64,000 nucleotides of DNA, taken from Cantharellus purpuraceus. Its lineage: Eukaryota > Basidiomycota > Agaricomycetes > Cantharellales > Hydnaceae. Where the stretch lies: the NCBI GenBank assembly GCA_025174535.1, contig JALBUN010000049.1:806001-870000 (forward strand), in the 5' to 3' direction. A program made the position numbers and the translations under genes. Shown here one piece after another: positions 21,915 through 33,755 of this stretch (position 1 is its first letter; the number at the start of each line of letters is the position of its first letter). The notes under the pieces were generated by a model. That model worked only from the letters and a program-made list of their open reading frames with translations, was not told where the DNA came from and made no database searches.

Positions 21915-24900
21915 TAAGCAGTCCTATAGCCTCTGTATGGGCTGAGGGCTGCATTGGTACTCCCTGTACGACAAATGAGGTCCACCTGAACACATCCACT
22001 CTTTCCCACTCCACTCCCTTACCCTCCTTGTCTATTCTGACTCCATTCCTGATACTGCTATCCAAGCATTAATTGACTCTGGTTCTACTCATTGTTTCCT
22101 TGATTCCTCTTTTTCCGATTTACATAAACTCCATACATACACCATAACTCCGATATCACTCCGATTATTTGATGGCACTACTAATGCTGTTATTTCACAA
22201 GCTATAGATCTGTCTATCTGTGTTTCTGTCGGAGAAATCCAGAACCTTACATTCTATGTTACTCCACTTGACTCCAGCTGTTCTGTGGTTCTTGGACATA
22301 ATTGGCTCACCCGCTGACGAGCCAGGACGCATCGAGGATGTATATCGAACCACTCTGACAGTCCAACTCCGCCAGCGCCTTTTCATATCAAACTTTTAAA
22401 TAGCACCGCAACTCCCTCTCTACCTCAGTCTCTAATTCTAGCCATTGATCGTCACTCGTGTTTCATCGCCATCGATCATTATCAGCCTTTGATTCACACC
22501 AATCCTTTCATCATCATTCACATGGCTTCCAATTCTATTCCCCTTTCCAACATCTCTTCTAATAATACGTCACACTGGTCTCTGGACACAGAGGACTATC
22601 AAAAATACGCCGAGCTCCACAGGCATGTTAAGCCACCTCCACGTGTCAAAATACTTCCAAAACTCTTTCAACATCCAAGATCCCCACCATGTCTCTCTTA
22701 TGTCATTGGCGATCCCATATTCTTTCACAATTCCGTTGAACCATATACATTCCTCGGCATTTCGCCTCTATATTGTAACACAGATAGACGAGTCGAATGT
22801 GAGGTAGAATTTCAGTTGCCATCACCGACCTATCCTCCCACTTCAATCTGACTCAGGTTACATCGTGTCAGGCAAAGGGACCAAATACCCTTGGAAAGGG
22901 ATACCATATGGAGATGGATCACTAAGACAATAAGGAGTATTTGTTGTGGATGCTGACTGAAGTCCTCATGTGACTCAGGGTCAATTAACCTTCGGAGCCG
23001 TAGGGAAGATGGTATTGGTGGATGTTTCTATTGTTCTTTTATATGACTCACCCCTGTTTCATCTTTTAATTCATTCATACACGACTTACTCATCCTTGTT
23101 CTATTTTTGGTTCTTTTATTACTCATCATCTCCTATTCTTACAAAGATTACCCCTATCTGTTGCTTTATTTCTCCATGATTTCCCCATTAGTAGTTCAAC
23201 TTCACATGTGTCATCAGCTGGCTTGATCAGCATTTCTTGCATCATATCACACCATTTGCTCCTCATATTGTGTCGTTGTGCCCTGGGGATTTGTATATAA
23301 AAGGGCACTAGTTTTTGCCTTTGGGAGAAATCAACAAGTTTTCAGCCCACGCTCTGAAGTCAAAGTCCATGCTCTAAGTCTACGCTCTACACTCTACATC
23401 ACAATCCATCAGCTCTACACTGAGGTAAAACACCTTGGTTCAATGATCAGATTTCCCTCCGCCACCAAGAGGTCGCATCTCCTGAAACCAGCTTTCACAT
23501 ACCTCCCAACCGGGCTCCCCACAGTCACAGAGCACGACCAGCCATCTGGACTGTCCCTTTTGCTCCCATCCTCATCCAACCACAGAGCACTATTTCACTT
23601 TCCTGTTACTCAGTGCTACCTCTACCCCTCGACCTGATTGATCTTTGGAGTGCTGAACAACTGCGTTACACACCATCTGTTTGCTAGGACTGTTGTGCGC
23701 AGGCTTATAGGATCTATTCCATAAGCGAACCGACACCGCTACAATCCATTGATTGACTGGGCATTGGGCCATATCACATTCTGTTCCCCAGTACAGGCTG
23801 TGTCATCCCCGACATCACCAGCAACTTTAGGTGCGAAATTATCTTCCACCTCCACTGACTCTGCTCCGATAGATACTCCGTCTACCCCTCCATCTATATC
23901 AATGGTGGACGCTATGGTCTTCACCAGACTAAGCAAACTGGATGGCTCTCACACATTCCAGGTTCACCTCTCCAATCCGATATTCCTCACCGCCCGTTCC
24001 ACCCGATCAACTCCACCGGACCTATCTATGGTTCCTAAGGAGTATCATGAGTTTGCCGACATGTTCAGCAAGTCTAAAGCCAACTCCCTAGCAGAACACT
24101 GACCATATGATCTCAAGATTGAGCTGGATGATAACTCCACCCCTCCACTTGGCCCTATTTACTCGCTATCCCAAAAAGAGCTACTGGCTCTCCGAACATT
24201 CATAGAGGAGAACTTGGCTATGGGCTTCATCCGCCCATCCCTATCTCCCCATGGAGCTCCGGTCCTATTTGTCTGCAAAAAGGACAGATCACTCCGCCTA
24301 TGCGTTGACTTCCGTGGACTTAACAAGATCACCAAGAAAGACCAATACCCGATACCCCGCACCGTGGACCTACTTGAGAGTCCTCGAAAAGCTAAGATCT
24401 ATTCCAAAATAGATCTCTGACATGCCTACCATCTAGTCCGCATCCGAGAAGGCGACGAATGGAAAACGACTTTCTGCACGTGATATGGATCTTTCGAGTG
24501 GTGTGTCATGCCCTTCGGACTAACCAATGCTCTGGCCACCTTCCAGAGGTTCATGAATGATACCTTCGCCGACCTTCTCGATGTGACCGTCCTTGTTTAC
24601 TTAGACAACATTTTGGTATATTCGGACAACGAAGAAGAACATTGGACACATGTCTAAGAGGTACTCCAACGTCTCCAAAAACATGGCCTTTTCGCCTGCA
24701 CTGACAAATGCGAATTCCACTCCAACTCGGTCAAGTATCTAGGCTATATCCTCTCTCTGGCAGGACTGACAATGTCCGATGACAAAATCAAAGCCATACA
24801 GGAATGGCCGGAACTGCGGAAAGTCAAAGACGTACAGTCCTTCCTGGGGTTCACCAACTTCTACCGCCACTTTATTCATGGCTACTCCGATATCACTGTT

Positions 24901-27018
24901 CCACTCACCCGACTCACTAGGAAGGGTACCCAATGGAATTTCACTGATGAATGTAGACAGAACTTTGAGACCTTGAAAAAGGCCTTTACTTCCGCTCCAA
25001 TACTGACTCATTGGGTTTCAGACATTCCTATCCTATTAGAGACTGATGCCTCCGACTATGCACTTGCCACGATCCTGTCCATCATCTCTCCGGATGATGG
25101 GCAAGTTCATCCGATCACTTTTCACTCGCGTACATTTATGCCCCCTGAACTGAACTATGACGTCCATGACAAAGAGCTCCTTGCCATATATGAAGCCTTC
25201 CGGATATGGAGACACTACCTTGAAGGCCCCTCTGATCCAGTGGACGTCATAACCGACCACAAGAACTTGGAATACTTCTCCACAATGAAACTACTCACCT
25301 GGAGACAAGTCCAATGGTCCGAATACCTATCTCAGTTCAATCTCGTTATCTGTTTCTGTCCAGGTCAACTTGGAGCAAAGCCCGACGTGTTAACTAGACG
25401 CTGGGACATCTATCCTAAAGAGGGGAGTAGTGACTATGCCACTGTAAACCCACACAACTTTCGTCCTGTGTTCACTAACGAGCAGCTGGCATCGTCCCTA
25501 CAAGCATCCACCCTCATGACTCCCACCCTCTGAGCTGTCACCATTATGGACATCGACCAACTCTGCTCCGACATCCGCTCATCACTCTGATCTGATCCTA
25601 TTGCAGTTAAACACTTGGACAACCCTTCTGATCCAAAATGGTCACTTGACCCTGAAGGACACCTCTGACACAACGACCGGATATACGTCCCTGACACCAA
25701 TGGTCTCCGACTCCAAGTTTTGCAGTATTATCATGATCACCTGATCTTCAGCCATTTCAGGCAAAATTGCACACAAGGATTAATCCGACGAGACTATGTA
25801 TGGCCAAAAATGCGAGAATACATCCAACACTACTGTAACTCCTGCACCACATGTATGCGCTCAAAATTGCAAAGGCACAAACCCTACAGAACGCTTAAGC
25901 AACTTCCGGTCCCGGAGCAACCATGGAACTCCATCTCCATGGATTTCATAGAGAAGCTCCCCCCATCACTCGGATATGACACCATACTCATGATTGTCGA
26001 CAGGTTTGCCAAACGGTCGCTATTCATTCCAATGCATGACACCATCACCTCCGCCTCACTAGCTAAATTGTTCGTTCTCCATGTATTCTCTAAACACGGA
26101 GTCCCATTGCATGTCATGTCTGATCGGGGCTCAGAGTTCGTGTCCTCCTTCTTCTGCACATTAGGAAAGGCCCTCAACATGAAGCTTCATTTCACCTCCG
26201 GATACCATCCTGAAGGAGACGGACAAACGGAACGAATGAATCAGTCCCTGGAACAATATCTCCAAGTCTATTGTAACTATCAACAAGACAACTGGGCTGA
26301 CCTACTTCCAATCGCAGAATTTGCCTACAACAACGCTCCAAATGCAACTACTGGCGTCTCTCCATTCTTTGCTAATAAAGGCTACCATCTGAACATCTCC
26401 ATCCACCCTGAGAAGGAACTCGCCTCCACCAAAGCCCGCCAATTCATAACCAACCTTGATCAACTACACCAACATCTCCGAGAAACCATCTCTGATGCTC
26501 AGAAACAATACCAAGTCTCTGCAGACCAACGCCGCATTCCAGCTCTGGACCTGCAAATCGGAGACAAAGTATGTGTTAAGGCTGAACATTTCCAGACCAC
26601 CCGTCCATTGAAGAAACTCTCTGAGAAATACTTAGGTCCTTATGAGGTCATTGCTCGTGCAGGCAGCAGGTCCTTCACCCTCCACCTCCCTGACCACTTC
26701 CGAGCAGTTCATCCGGTCTTCCATATATCAATGCTTGAACCTGCTACTACAAACAAGATCTCTGGTCACACCCAACCTCCACCTCCCCCAATCATCATCG
26801 AAGGAGATAACAAATATGAGATATCTGAGATCCTGGACTCGAAGATTGATCATTGGTACAAGTGCAAGCTCCAGTACGTAGTCAAATGGACTGGATATGA
26901 AGGCACTGACAAAGAGTCCTCATGGATCTCCATGTCTGAACTCGATCACGCATCTGAATCCGTCTCCAACTTTCACTCCACTTATCCAGACAAACCTGGC
27001 CCTCTTATGAATCTTTAA
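21911..27018 (+). pseudogene. pol: E1 pol: protease, RT, RNase H, integrase, chromodomain (decayed)
   Basis: Protease has ALIDSGSTHCF at about 22065-22100 and VVLGHNWLTR, where a beta LTR interrupts it. RT: VKxGFIRPS-like [47 protein letters not shown], and YLDN in place of YLDD (about 24597-24610). RNase H: LLETDASDYALA to DHKNLEYFS. Integrase: HHCC finger ending CNSCTTCMRSK, then DDE residues in MDFIEKLP, SDRGSEF and GQTERMNQ. The chromodomain LQYVVKWTGYEGTDKESSW ends just before the stop at 27018. In-frame stops at 24418, 24477, 24655, 25531 and elsewhere. The frame from 25720 to 27018 (integrase plus chromodomain, 432 aa) is still open. Confidence 0.9.
22315..23735 (+). mobile_element. 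Beta solo LTR inside E1 protease
   Basis: 1,421 bp, TGACGAGCCAGGACGC to AAGCGAACCGACA, flanked by CCGC (22311-22314 and 23736-23739). Removing it rejoins NWLTR to YNPLIDWALGH. It contains a strong TATA box TATATAAAAG (23294-23303) and the start of the beta ORF (ATG at 22522). No internal region or second LTR is nearby, so it is a solo LTR. Confidence 0.85.
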
Positions 27019-27177
27019 GTTCCATTACTAATGCTAATTCTATCATTTCGCATCATCATTTTATTACAAGTCACAAAGGAAATTACAAGTCAGCCCAAAA
27101 CTCCAAAGGAATCTCACTCCGCCTCATTTTTCTCCGCTCCGAAAGATTATAATCAGAATCATTTTCATTTTTTTATG

Positions 27178-29609
27178 TTATACATTGTGTTTCCTTTTCC
27201 CCTTCCCCTTGTCTACCTCAGGCTCCGTCTCCGACTCATCATCACTCTCTACATCTGACACCCAATCTTTCTCATCCCCCATGTCTGAATCCTTGTCCAA
27301 AGGGGCCATGAACTCCCACAGCCGATGTAACTCAGCCGTCCGCCGACCCTCCAGAACCTCCTTCCATTTCATCGTCTTCACCAAGTCCACTAGCAACCCC
27401 TCCGTCTGCCGGAGGTGTTCTGACTGCAGGTTAACCAGCCAGATAAGCTGGCCCACGGTACTGGGTGCAGAAACACGCCCCGTACCTGCACCGGTTGTTG
27501 CTCCTTCCGATCTGACACTGCTACCCCCAGCTGCCACTGCACCCATCTCCATCTGCTGCTTTTTGGTTGAATGACCTTCTGATTCTTTCTCCACCCCTCC
27601 TTGTACCACTAGTTGGGGCTTGACGCTCCGACTCTGGGGATCGAACTTTCCATCAATCCTACACCCTCCTTCTGACCCCAACAATGATCGCAGGACCGAA
27701 GGCGGTGAGTTGGGCCGGTAGGCCACACACACTCCACGCCTGCATCATGACACAAGTCGCAAATCACGCCGGGCCTGCTGAATGGCTCCGTTGGAGCCAG
27801 AGCCTTGGGTGGTCCACTCCTTCTCGATGCAGCCTCCAAGTGCTCCCTCTCCTCCTCCTTGTCCTGCTGTTCAGCCACCGCCTTCTCCATCTTGTGCTTG
27901 CGAAGCTAGATCACTGACCTAGTGACACGCAGCTCCTTCTTACGGGTTGCCAACATGCGACTCTCCACCTTACACCATATGACCCTCCGATCCACCTCCC
28001 GCTTCTCTGTATCAGCACTCGGGTGCACCTTCAATGAAAAGACTGCGACCTTGAGATTCTTCTTGGTGGTAGCAGCATAAAGCTCCGTTCTTTTGCGAGC
28101 CTCGACCGTGGCTACCCAAGCCATCTCCTCATAGCAATTCAAGGTCGGATCTGGCTCCGCATCCGTCCCAACATCCACACCCGCCTCGGGCTCTGCATTG
28201 GCGTCGAGCTCCATATTGGCATCAGGATCTGCTTCCACCTCCGCCCTCTCCGCCTCTGCCGCTTCATCTTCCTCAGCTGCACCCACCACAAATAACGGCT
28301 GTTATTTGAATAATGTAAATAATTGCTTTGCTGGAGTGTAGTGACGAGCAGAAGTCGAATAGAAAGTGGAGCAGTGGTGGGAACTGGATGTATGCGTAGT
28401 CGAATTGAAGATATACTTGAGTAGTATCTTCCTACGAAGTTTGATGGGATTTGGTGTGATCTTCGTCTAGATATTGACAATTTGAGCAGGGATCAGGAGC
28501 AGATGACTCGAACGAGAGTAAATGCTTAATAAAAACGTAGCCAGTTATTGTATGGCTTCGTAATTCGAGATTCGAGTTGGATATGCAATATTCTAATAGA
28601 ATATGCAAAAGCTAATAGAAATACGCGTTCGTTCTGGAGATATTCCAGATACGAATAGATTCAGACACACAGATAGAAACAGGTGAGAGGAAATTCTCTA
28701 TCTATTCAACTGCATTACAGATGTGATTTATATATGATACTAAGTCCTATGAATGAGTGAAGTCATTCGTAAATGTCCTGAGTTAATGATGGGATGGATG
28801 ATGAGATGATGATGGGGGGAAGTGTCCATGATGATGAAATGATGAAAATAAAAGCGAAAATAATGTCCAGGAAGTTCTGGAACTCACAGGGGCTTCTCCT
28901 GTTCCCTATTCCATTCCTGTAACCGTCCTCCTTTACCCCCTTTGTCCCTCAAAACCTCCTGAGCCTCCTATATGCTCCTGTTCCTCCCCTGTCCCCTGTA
29001 ATCCCCCTCTCCTCTCCCTTCTCCCCAGAAGTCCGGCAGCTAGACGTCCGGCAGCTGGAACAACAATGGCCACAACCGTGGACATAACGGTGAGTCCACC
29101 ATAAGGACAGTTGTCAGATGGGTTGACTCCATCCGCATAATGGAGATGATGGCGACCTCGGGGGTCCCTGCCCATATTGGCACACTCGGACTTCCTGGGT
29201 GACTGGTCGCCCCTGCCCCGGTCACCTCCTCCTCTACCTCCATGGTGGCTTCTAGCTCATGTGCCTGCTCCTCCACTTCCTTCAGTCTTGCGGCTTCCAT
29301 CGTGGCTGCAAGTTCCTTGACCCTGCGGGCTCTCTTGGCATTTGCTTCCTCCTCCTTCCTTCTCTGTTCCATCCCCGCCACCTCCTTCCATCTCCACTCC
29401 TCCTCCTCCTTCCGTCTCCGCTCCTCCTCCTCCTTCCGTCTCCGTTCCGCCTCCTCCTCCTCCTTCTGTCTCCGTTCTACCTCCTCCTCCTCTTTCTGTC
29501 TCTGCTCCTCTTCCTCTTCCTTCCGTCGGGCCAAGAGCAACTGCTCAAGCTCGGCCACACTCATGCTTTCCAAAGGGTTTGACATCGTTGAGGATAAGAC
29601 CTCAATCAT
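27178..29609 (-). pseudogene. E1 antisense ORF: coiled coil plus Zn(II)2Cys6 cluster, broken
   Basis: Lies between pol and the 3' LTR, on the strand opposite pol. The N-terminus MSNPLESMSVAELEQLLLARR is followed by a long Glu/Lys/Arg coiled coil, then an acidic region and the cysteine cluster CDLCHDAGVECVWP with SCDHCW. A delta LTR (28300-29065) splits it, and a one-base loss after CWGQK breaks the last cysteine. The C-terminal part VGQLIWLVNLQSEHLRQTEG to GKGKRKHNV remains readable. See the E2 copy for the least damaged version. Confidence 0.8.
28300..29065 (+). mobile_element. Delta LTR-like repeat in the E1 antisense ORF
   Basis: 766 bp, TGTTATTTGAATAATG to CTGGAACAACA, flanked by ACGGC/ATGGC (5-bp duplication with one transition). 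It shares a long middle section with 57378-58116. Its coding content is unknown. Confidence 0.7.
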
Positions 29610-29726
29610 GCCCCTCCTTTTATATGTCTCCAGACCCCCAGTATAACTCCAACTGCGCCCAACTGTCTCACCTATTCAATCTGTGGACATGAGGCCTCAG
29701 GGGCTCGGCCTTAAATGGAGAGATAC

Positions 29727-29988
29727 TGTTATGACTATATTCATTAACGTCCAGATCCCTGTCCGATCCACTCAGATCCCTGCACATATGAAATCTATAC
29801 TCCATTTGGAAACTGTCACGTCTCCATTTACCTGTCCGATTGTCACCACCGATTCTGCCCATCCATCTCCGGTTCCGATTGATGCATCAGCATCACCATA
29901 GGAACCCGGACATCCGTCCCCATCGGACTTGGACATACTCATGTAAGGCCGTCGGCCTCGGAGGCCCATCACCAGAGTAATTATTATT
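29727..29988 (+). repeat. E1 3' LTR, first half
   Basis: Begins TGTTATGACTATATTC after a purine tract (AAATGGAGAGATAC) and stops at TTATT (29984-29988), where E2 is inserted. It continues at 41930. Confidence 0.88.
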
Positions 29989-30529
29989 TGTTACGCACTA
30001 GGTCTGATTGGGGGTCGGAGATTGGATCGGAGGTTGGGTCGGAGTTAGGGTCGGAAGTTGGGTTGGGGTCGGAGTATGTCATGGGGGTCGGAACGGACTT
30101 GGCTTCAGCTTATGTGCTGTGCCCTCACTAATACCGGTGTCTGAGATTTCGGAGACGGAGTACGACTTTAGAGAGTTAGGATCGGACTTAGGAGCTAGGC
30201 ATGATTCGATATTCGAACTGGGGAATGAAGTCCCCAGTCGGGCAACTTAAATACATATTTGAAATCTAATAATAATTACTCTGGTGATGGGTCTCCGAGG
30301 CCGACAGCCTTACGTGAGTATGTCTGAGTCTGACGGGGATGGATGTCCAGGTTCCTATGGTGATGCTGATGCATCAATTGGAACCGGAGGTGGATGGGCG
30401 GAATCGGCGGTGACAATCGGACAGGTAAATGGAGATGTAGCGGTTTCCAAATGGAGTATAGATTTCATATGTGTGGGGATCTGAGTGGATCGGATGGGGA
30501 TCTGGTCGTTAATGAATATAGTCATAACA
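29989..30529 (-). repeat. E2 3' LTR
   Basis: 541 bp alpha LTR in reverse orientation (TGTTACGCACTAGG to GTCATAACA); same length as its 5' partner. Confidence 0.9.
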
Positions 30530-30646
30530 GTATCTTTCCATTTAAGGCCGAGCCCCTGAGGCCTCATGTCCGTGGATTGAATAGGTGAGACGATTGGGCA
30601 CGGTCGGAGTTATGCTGGGGGTCTGGAGACATATAAAAGGAGGGGC

Positions 30647-33600
30647 ATGATTGAGGTCTTATCCTCAACAATGTCAAACCCTTTGGCAAGCATGAGCGTG
30701 GCCGAGCTTGAGCAGTTGCTCTTGGCCCGACGAAAGGAAGAGGAGGAGGAGCGGAAACGGAAAGAGGAGGAGGAAGTGGAATGGAGACGGAAAGAGGAGG
30801 AGGAGGTGGAACAGAAATGGAAGGAGGAGGAGGAGGCAGAACGGAGACGGAAGGAGGAGGAGGAGGCAGAACGGAGATGGAAGGAGGAGGAAGAGGTGGA
30901 ACGGAGATGGAAAGAGGAGGACGTGAAGGTCGAGAGGGCCCGCATGGTGAAGGAACTTGCGGCAGCGATGGAGGCTGCGAGACTGAAAGAAGTGGAGGAG
31001 CAGGCGCATGAGCTAGAGGCCACCATGGAGGTAGAGGAGGAGGTGACCGGGGCAGGGGGAGCCAGCCACCCAGGAAGTCCAAGTGTGCCAATACGGCCAG
31101 GGACCCCAGAAGTCACCATCATCTCCGTTACATGGACGGAGGCGACTCGTTCGAGGACTGTCACTGTGGAGGACTCGCCGTTACGTCCGCGGGCATGGCC
31201 CTTATTTGAGTTGGGGGCAGCTGAGGAAGATGATGCAGCGGAGACGGAGAGGGTGGAGGTGGAAGCGGATCCTGATGCCAATGTGGAGCTCAATGCAAAT
31301 GCGGAGCCCGAGGCAGGCATGGATGTTGGGATGGATGCAAAGCTGGATCCTACTTCGAATTCCTATGAGGAGATGGCTTGGGTAGCTGCGGTTGAGGCTC
31401 ACAAAAGAGCGGAGCTCTATGCTGCTACCACCAAGAAGAACCTCGATGTCGTGGTCTTTTCACTGAAGGCGTACCCAAGTGCTGATACAGAGAAGCGGGA
31501 GGCGGACTGGAGGGTCATATGGTGCAAGGCGGAGAGTCGCGTTTTGGCGACCCATAAGAAGGAGCTGCATGTCATGAGGTCAGCGATCCAGCTTCGCAAG
31601 CGTGAGATGGAGAAGGTGGCAGCAGAACAGCAGGACAAGGAGGAGGAGAGGGAATGCTTGGAGGCCGCAGCGAGAAGGGGCGGACCACTGACGAGCCAGG
31701 ACGCATCGAGGACGCATATTGAACCACTCTGACAGTCCAACTCCGCCAGCGTCTTTTCGTATCAACTTTTAAATAGCACCGCAACTCCCTCTCTACCTCA
31801 GTCTCTAATTCTAGCCATCGATTGTCACTCGTGTTTCATCGCCATCAATCATTATCAGCCTTCTATTCACACCAATCCTTTCATCATCATTCACATGGCT
31901 TCCAATTCTATTCCCCTCTCCAACATCACTTCTAATAATACGTCACACTGGTCTCTGGACACAGAGGACTATCAAAAATACGCCGAGCTCCACGGGCATG
32001 TTAAGCCACCTCCACATGTCAAAATACTTCCAAAACTCTTTCAGCATCCAAGATCCCCACCATGTCTCTCTTATGCCATTGGCGATCCCATATTCTTTCA
32101 CAATTCCGTTGAACCATATACATTCCTCGACATTTCACCTCTATATTGTAACACGGATAGAAGAGTCGAACGTGAGGTGGAATTTCAGTCACCATCGCTG
32201 ACCTATCCTCCCACTTCAATCCAACTCAGGTTACATCGTGTCAGGCAAAGGGACCGAATACTCTTGGAACGGGATACCATATGGAGACGGATCACTAAGA
32301 CAATAAGGAGTATTTGTTGTGGATGCTGACTGAAGTCCTCATGTGACTCAGGGTCAATTAACCTTCGGAGCCGTAGGGAAGATGGTATTGGTGGACGTTT
32401 CTATTGTTCTTTTATATGACTCACCCCTGTTTCATCTTTTAATTCATTCATACACGACTTACTCATCCTTGTTCTATTTTTGGTTCTTTTATTACTCATC
32501 ACCCCCTATTCTTACAAAGATTACCCCTATCTGTCGTTTCATTTCTCCATGATTTCCCCCTTTAGTAGTTCAACTTCACACGCTTCGTCAGCTGGCTTGA
32601 TCAGCATTTCTTGCATCATATTGCATCATTTGCTCCTCATATTGTGTCGTTGCGCCCTGGGGATTTGTATATAAAAGGGCACTAGTTTTCGCCTTTGGAA
32701 TCAATCAACAAGTTTTCAGCCAACGCTCTAAAGTCAAAGTCCACGCTCTAAGTCTACGCTCTATGCTCTACATCACAATCCATCATCTCTACACTAAGGT
32801 AAAGCACCTTGGTTCCACGATCAGATTTCCCTCCTCCACCGAGAGGTCGCTTCTCTTGAAACCAGCTTTCGCGTACCTCCCAACCGGGCTATCCATTGTC
32901 ATCCAGTCACAGAGCACGATCAGCCATCGGGACCGACCTTTTGCTCCCATCCTCATCCAACCACAGAGCACTATTCCACTTCCCTGTTATTAAGTGCTAC
33001 CTCTACCCCTCGACCTGATTGATCTTTGGAGTGCTGAACAACTGCGTTACACACCGTCTGTTTGCTAGGACCGTTGCACGCAGGCTTATAGGATCTATTC
33101 CTTAAGCGAACCGACACCACCCAAGGCTCTGGCTCCAATGGAGCCATTTGGCAGACCCGGCGTAGCTTGCGACTTATGTCGTGATGCGGGTGTGGAGTGT
33201 GTGTGGCCTACCGGCCCAACTCGCCAACTTCGGTCCTGCGATCATTGTTGGAGTTGGAAAGGGGGGTGTAGGATCGATGGAAAGTTCAATCCCTGGAGTT
33301 GGAGCGTCAAGCCCCGACTAGTGGTACAAGGAGGGGCAGAGAAAGAATCGGAAGGTCGTTCGACCAAAAAGAGGCAGACGGAGATGGGTGCTGTGGCAGC
33401 CGGGGGTAGTGGTGTCGGATCGGAAGGGGCAACGACCGGTGCAGGTACGGGGCACGTCTCGGCGCCCAATAGTACCGTGGGCCAGCTTATCCGGCTGGTT
33501 AACCTGCAGTCGGAGCACCTTCGGCGGATGGAGGGGTTGCTAGTGGACTTGGTGAAAACGATGAAACAGAAGGAGGTTCTGGAGGGTCATTGGACAGCCG

Positions 33601-33755
33601 AGTTACGTCGATTGCGGAAGTTCATGGCCCCGTTGGACGAGGATTTGGACATGGGAGATGAGAAGGATTGGGTGTTGGATGTAGAGAGTGATGAGGAGTC
33701 GGAGACGGAGCCTGAGGTAGATAAGGGAAAGGGGAAAAGGAAACGCAATGTATAA
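30647..33755 (+). CDS. Antisense accessory ORF of the chromovirus: coiled coil plus Zn(II)2Cys6 protein (split by beta)
   Basis: The best copy of the accessory gene on the strand opposite pol. Coding is 30647-31688, then 33121-33755 once the beta LTR and one CCAC duplication are discounted. That is 1,677 nt, 558 aa plus stop, with no other break. Residues about 20-125 form a charged coiled coil (repeats of KEEEE and RRWKEEEE) and about 190-230 are acidic. The cluster CDLC..ECVWP..SCDHCW..GC has spacing C-x2-C-x6-C-x12-C-x2-C-x6-C, exactly that of fungal Zn(II)2Cys6 DNA-binding domains. A second helical segment (QLIRLVNLQSEHLRRMEGLL) and a basic end (KGKGKRKRNV) follow. It starts about 120 bp inside the 3' LTR and converges on pol, with stops about 150 bp apart. 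A regulatory or targeting role is only inferred. The beta insertion disables this copy. Confidence 0.75.
31689..33116 (+). mobile_element. Beta solo LTR in the E2 antisense ORF
   Basis: 1,428 bp, flanked by CCAC (31685-31688 and 33117-33120). It carries the full 144-aa beta ORF (31895-32329, MASNSIPLSNITSNN start) and the TATATAAAAG box near 32668. Confidence 0.88.
31895..32329 (+). CDS. Small conserved ORF in the beta LTR, unknown function
   Basis: 144 aa, starting MASNSIPLSNITSNNTSHWS, with WSLDTEDYQKYAELH and FFHNSVEPYTFLDISPLY. The same start is kept in all four beta copies (22522, 31895, 37044 minus, 48744 minus). The full 144 aa survives here and at 37044-36610; the other copies are shortened. 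It resembles nothing I recognise. It lies about 0.35 kb upstream of the LTR TATA box, inside U3, so it could be a captured host exon or the 3' end of the retroelement coding region. Confidence 0.45.
   Translation: MASNSIPLSNITSNNTSHWSLDTEDYQKYAELHGHVKPPPHVKILPKLFQHPRSPPCLSYAIGDPIFFHNSVEPYTFLDISPLYCNTDRRVEREVEFQSPSLTYPPTSIQLRLHRVRQRDRILLERDTIWRRITKTIRSICCGC

Noticed and set aside
25720..27018. An independent host gene for an integrase-chromodomain protein (432-aa open frame).
   Set aside because: It is the intact tail of E1 pol, in register with RNase H upstream and flanked by other element parts; the ATG is internal.
29242..29692. Ser/Pro-rich frames (repeated SSSFRLRS or PPPSVS) opposite the coiled coil, also near 30564-31320, 49498-50084 and 57123-57492.
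   Set aside because: Anti-parallel shadows of GAGGAG repeats coding the Glu/Lys/Arg coiled coil.
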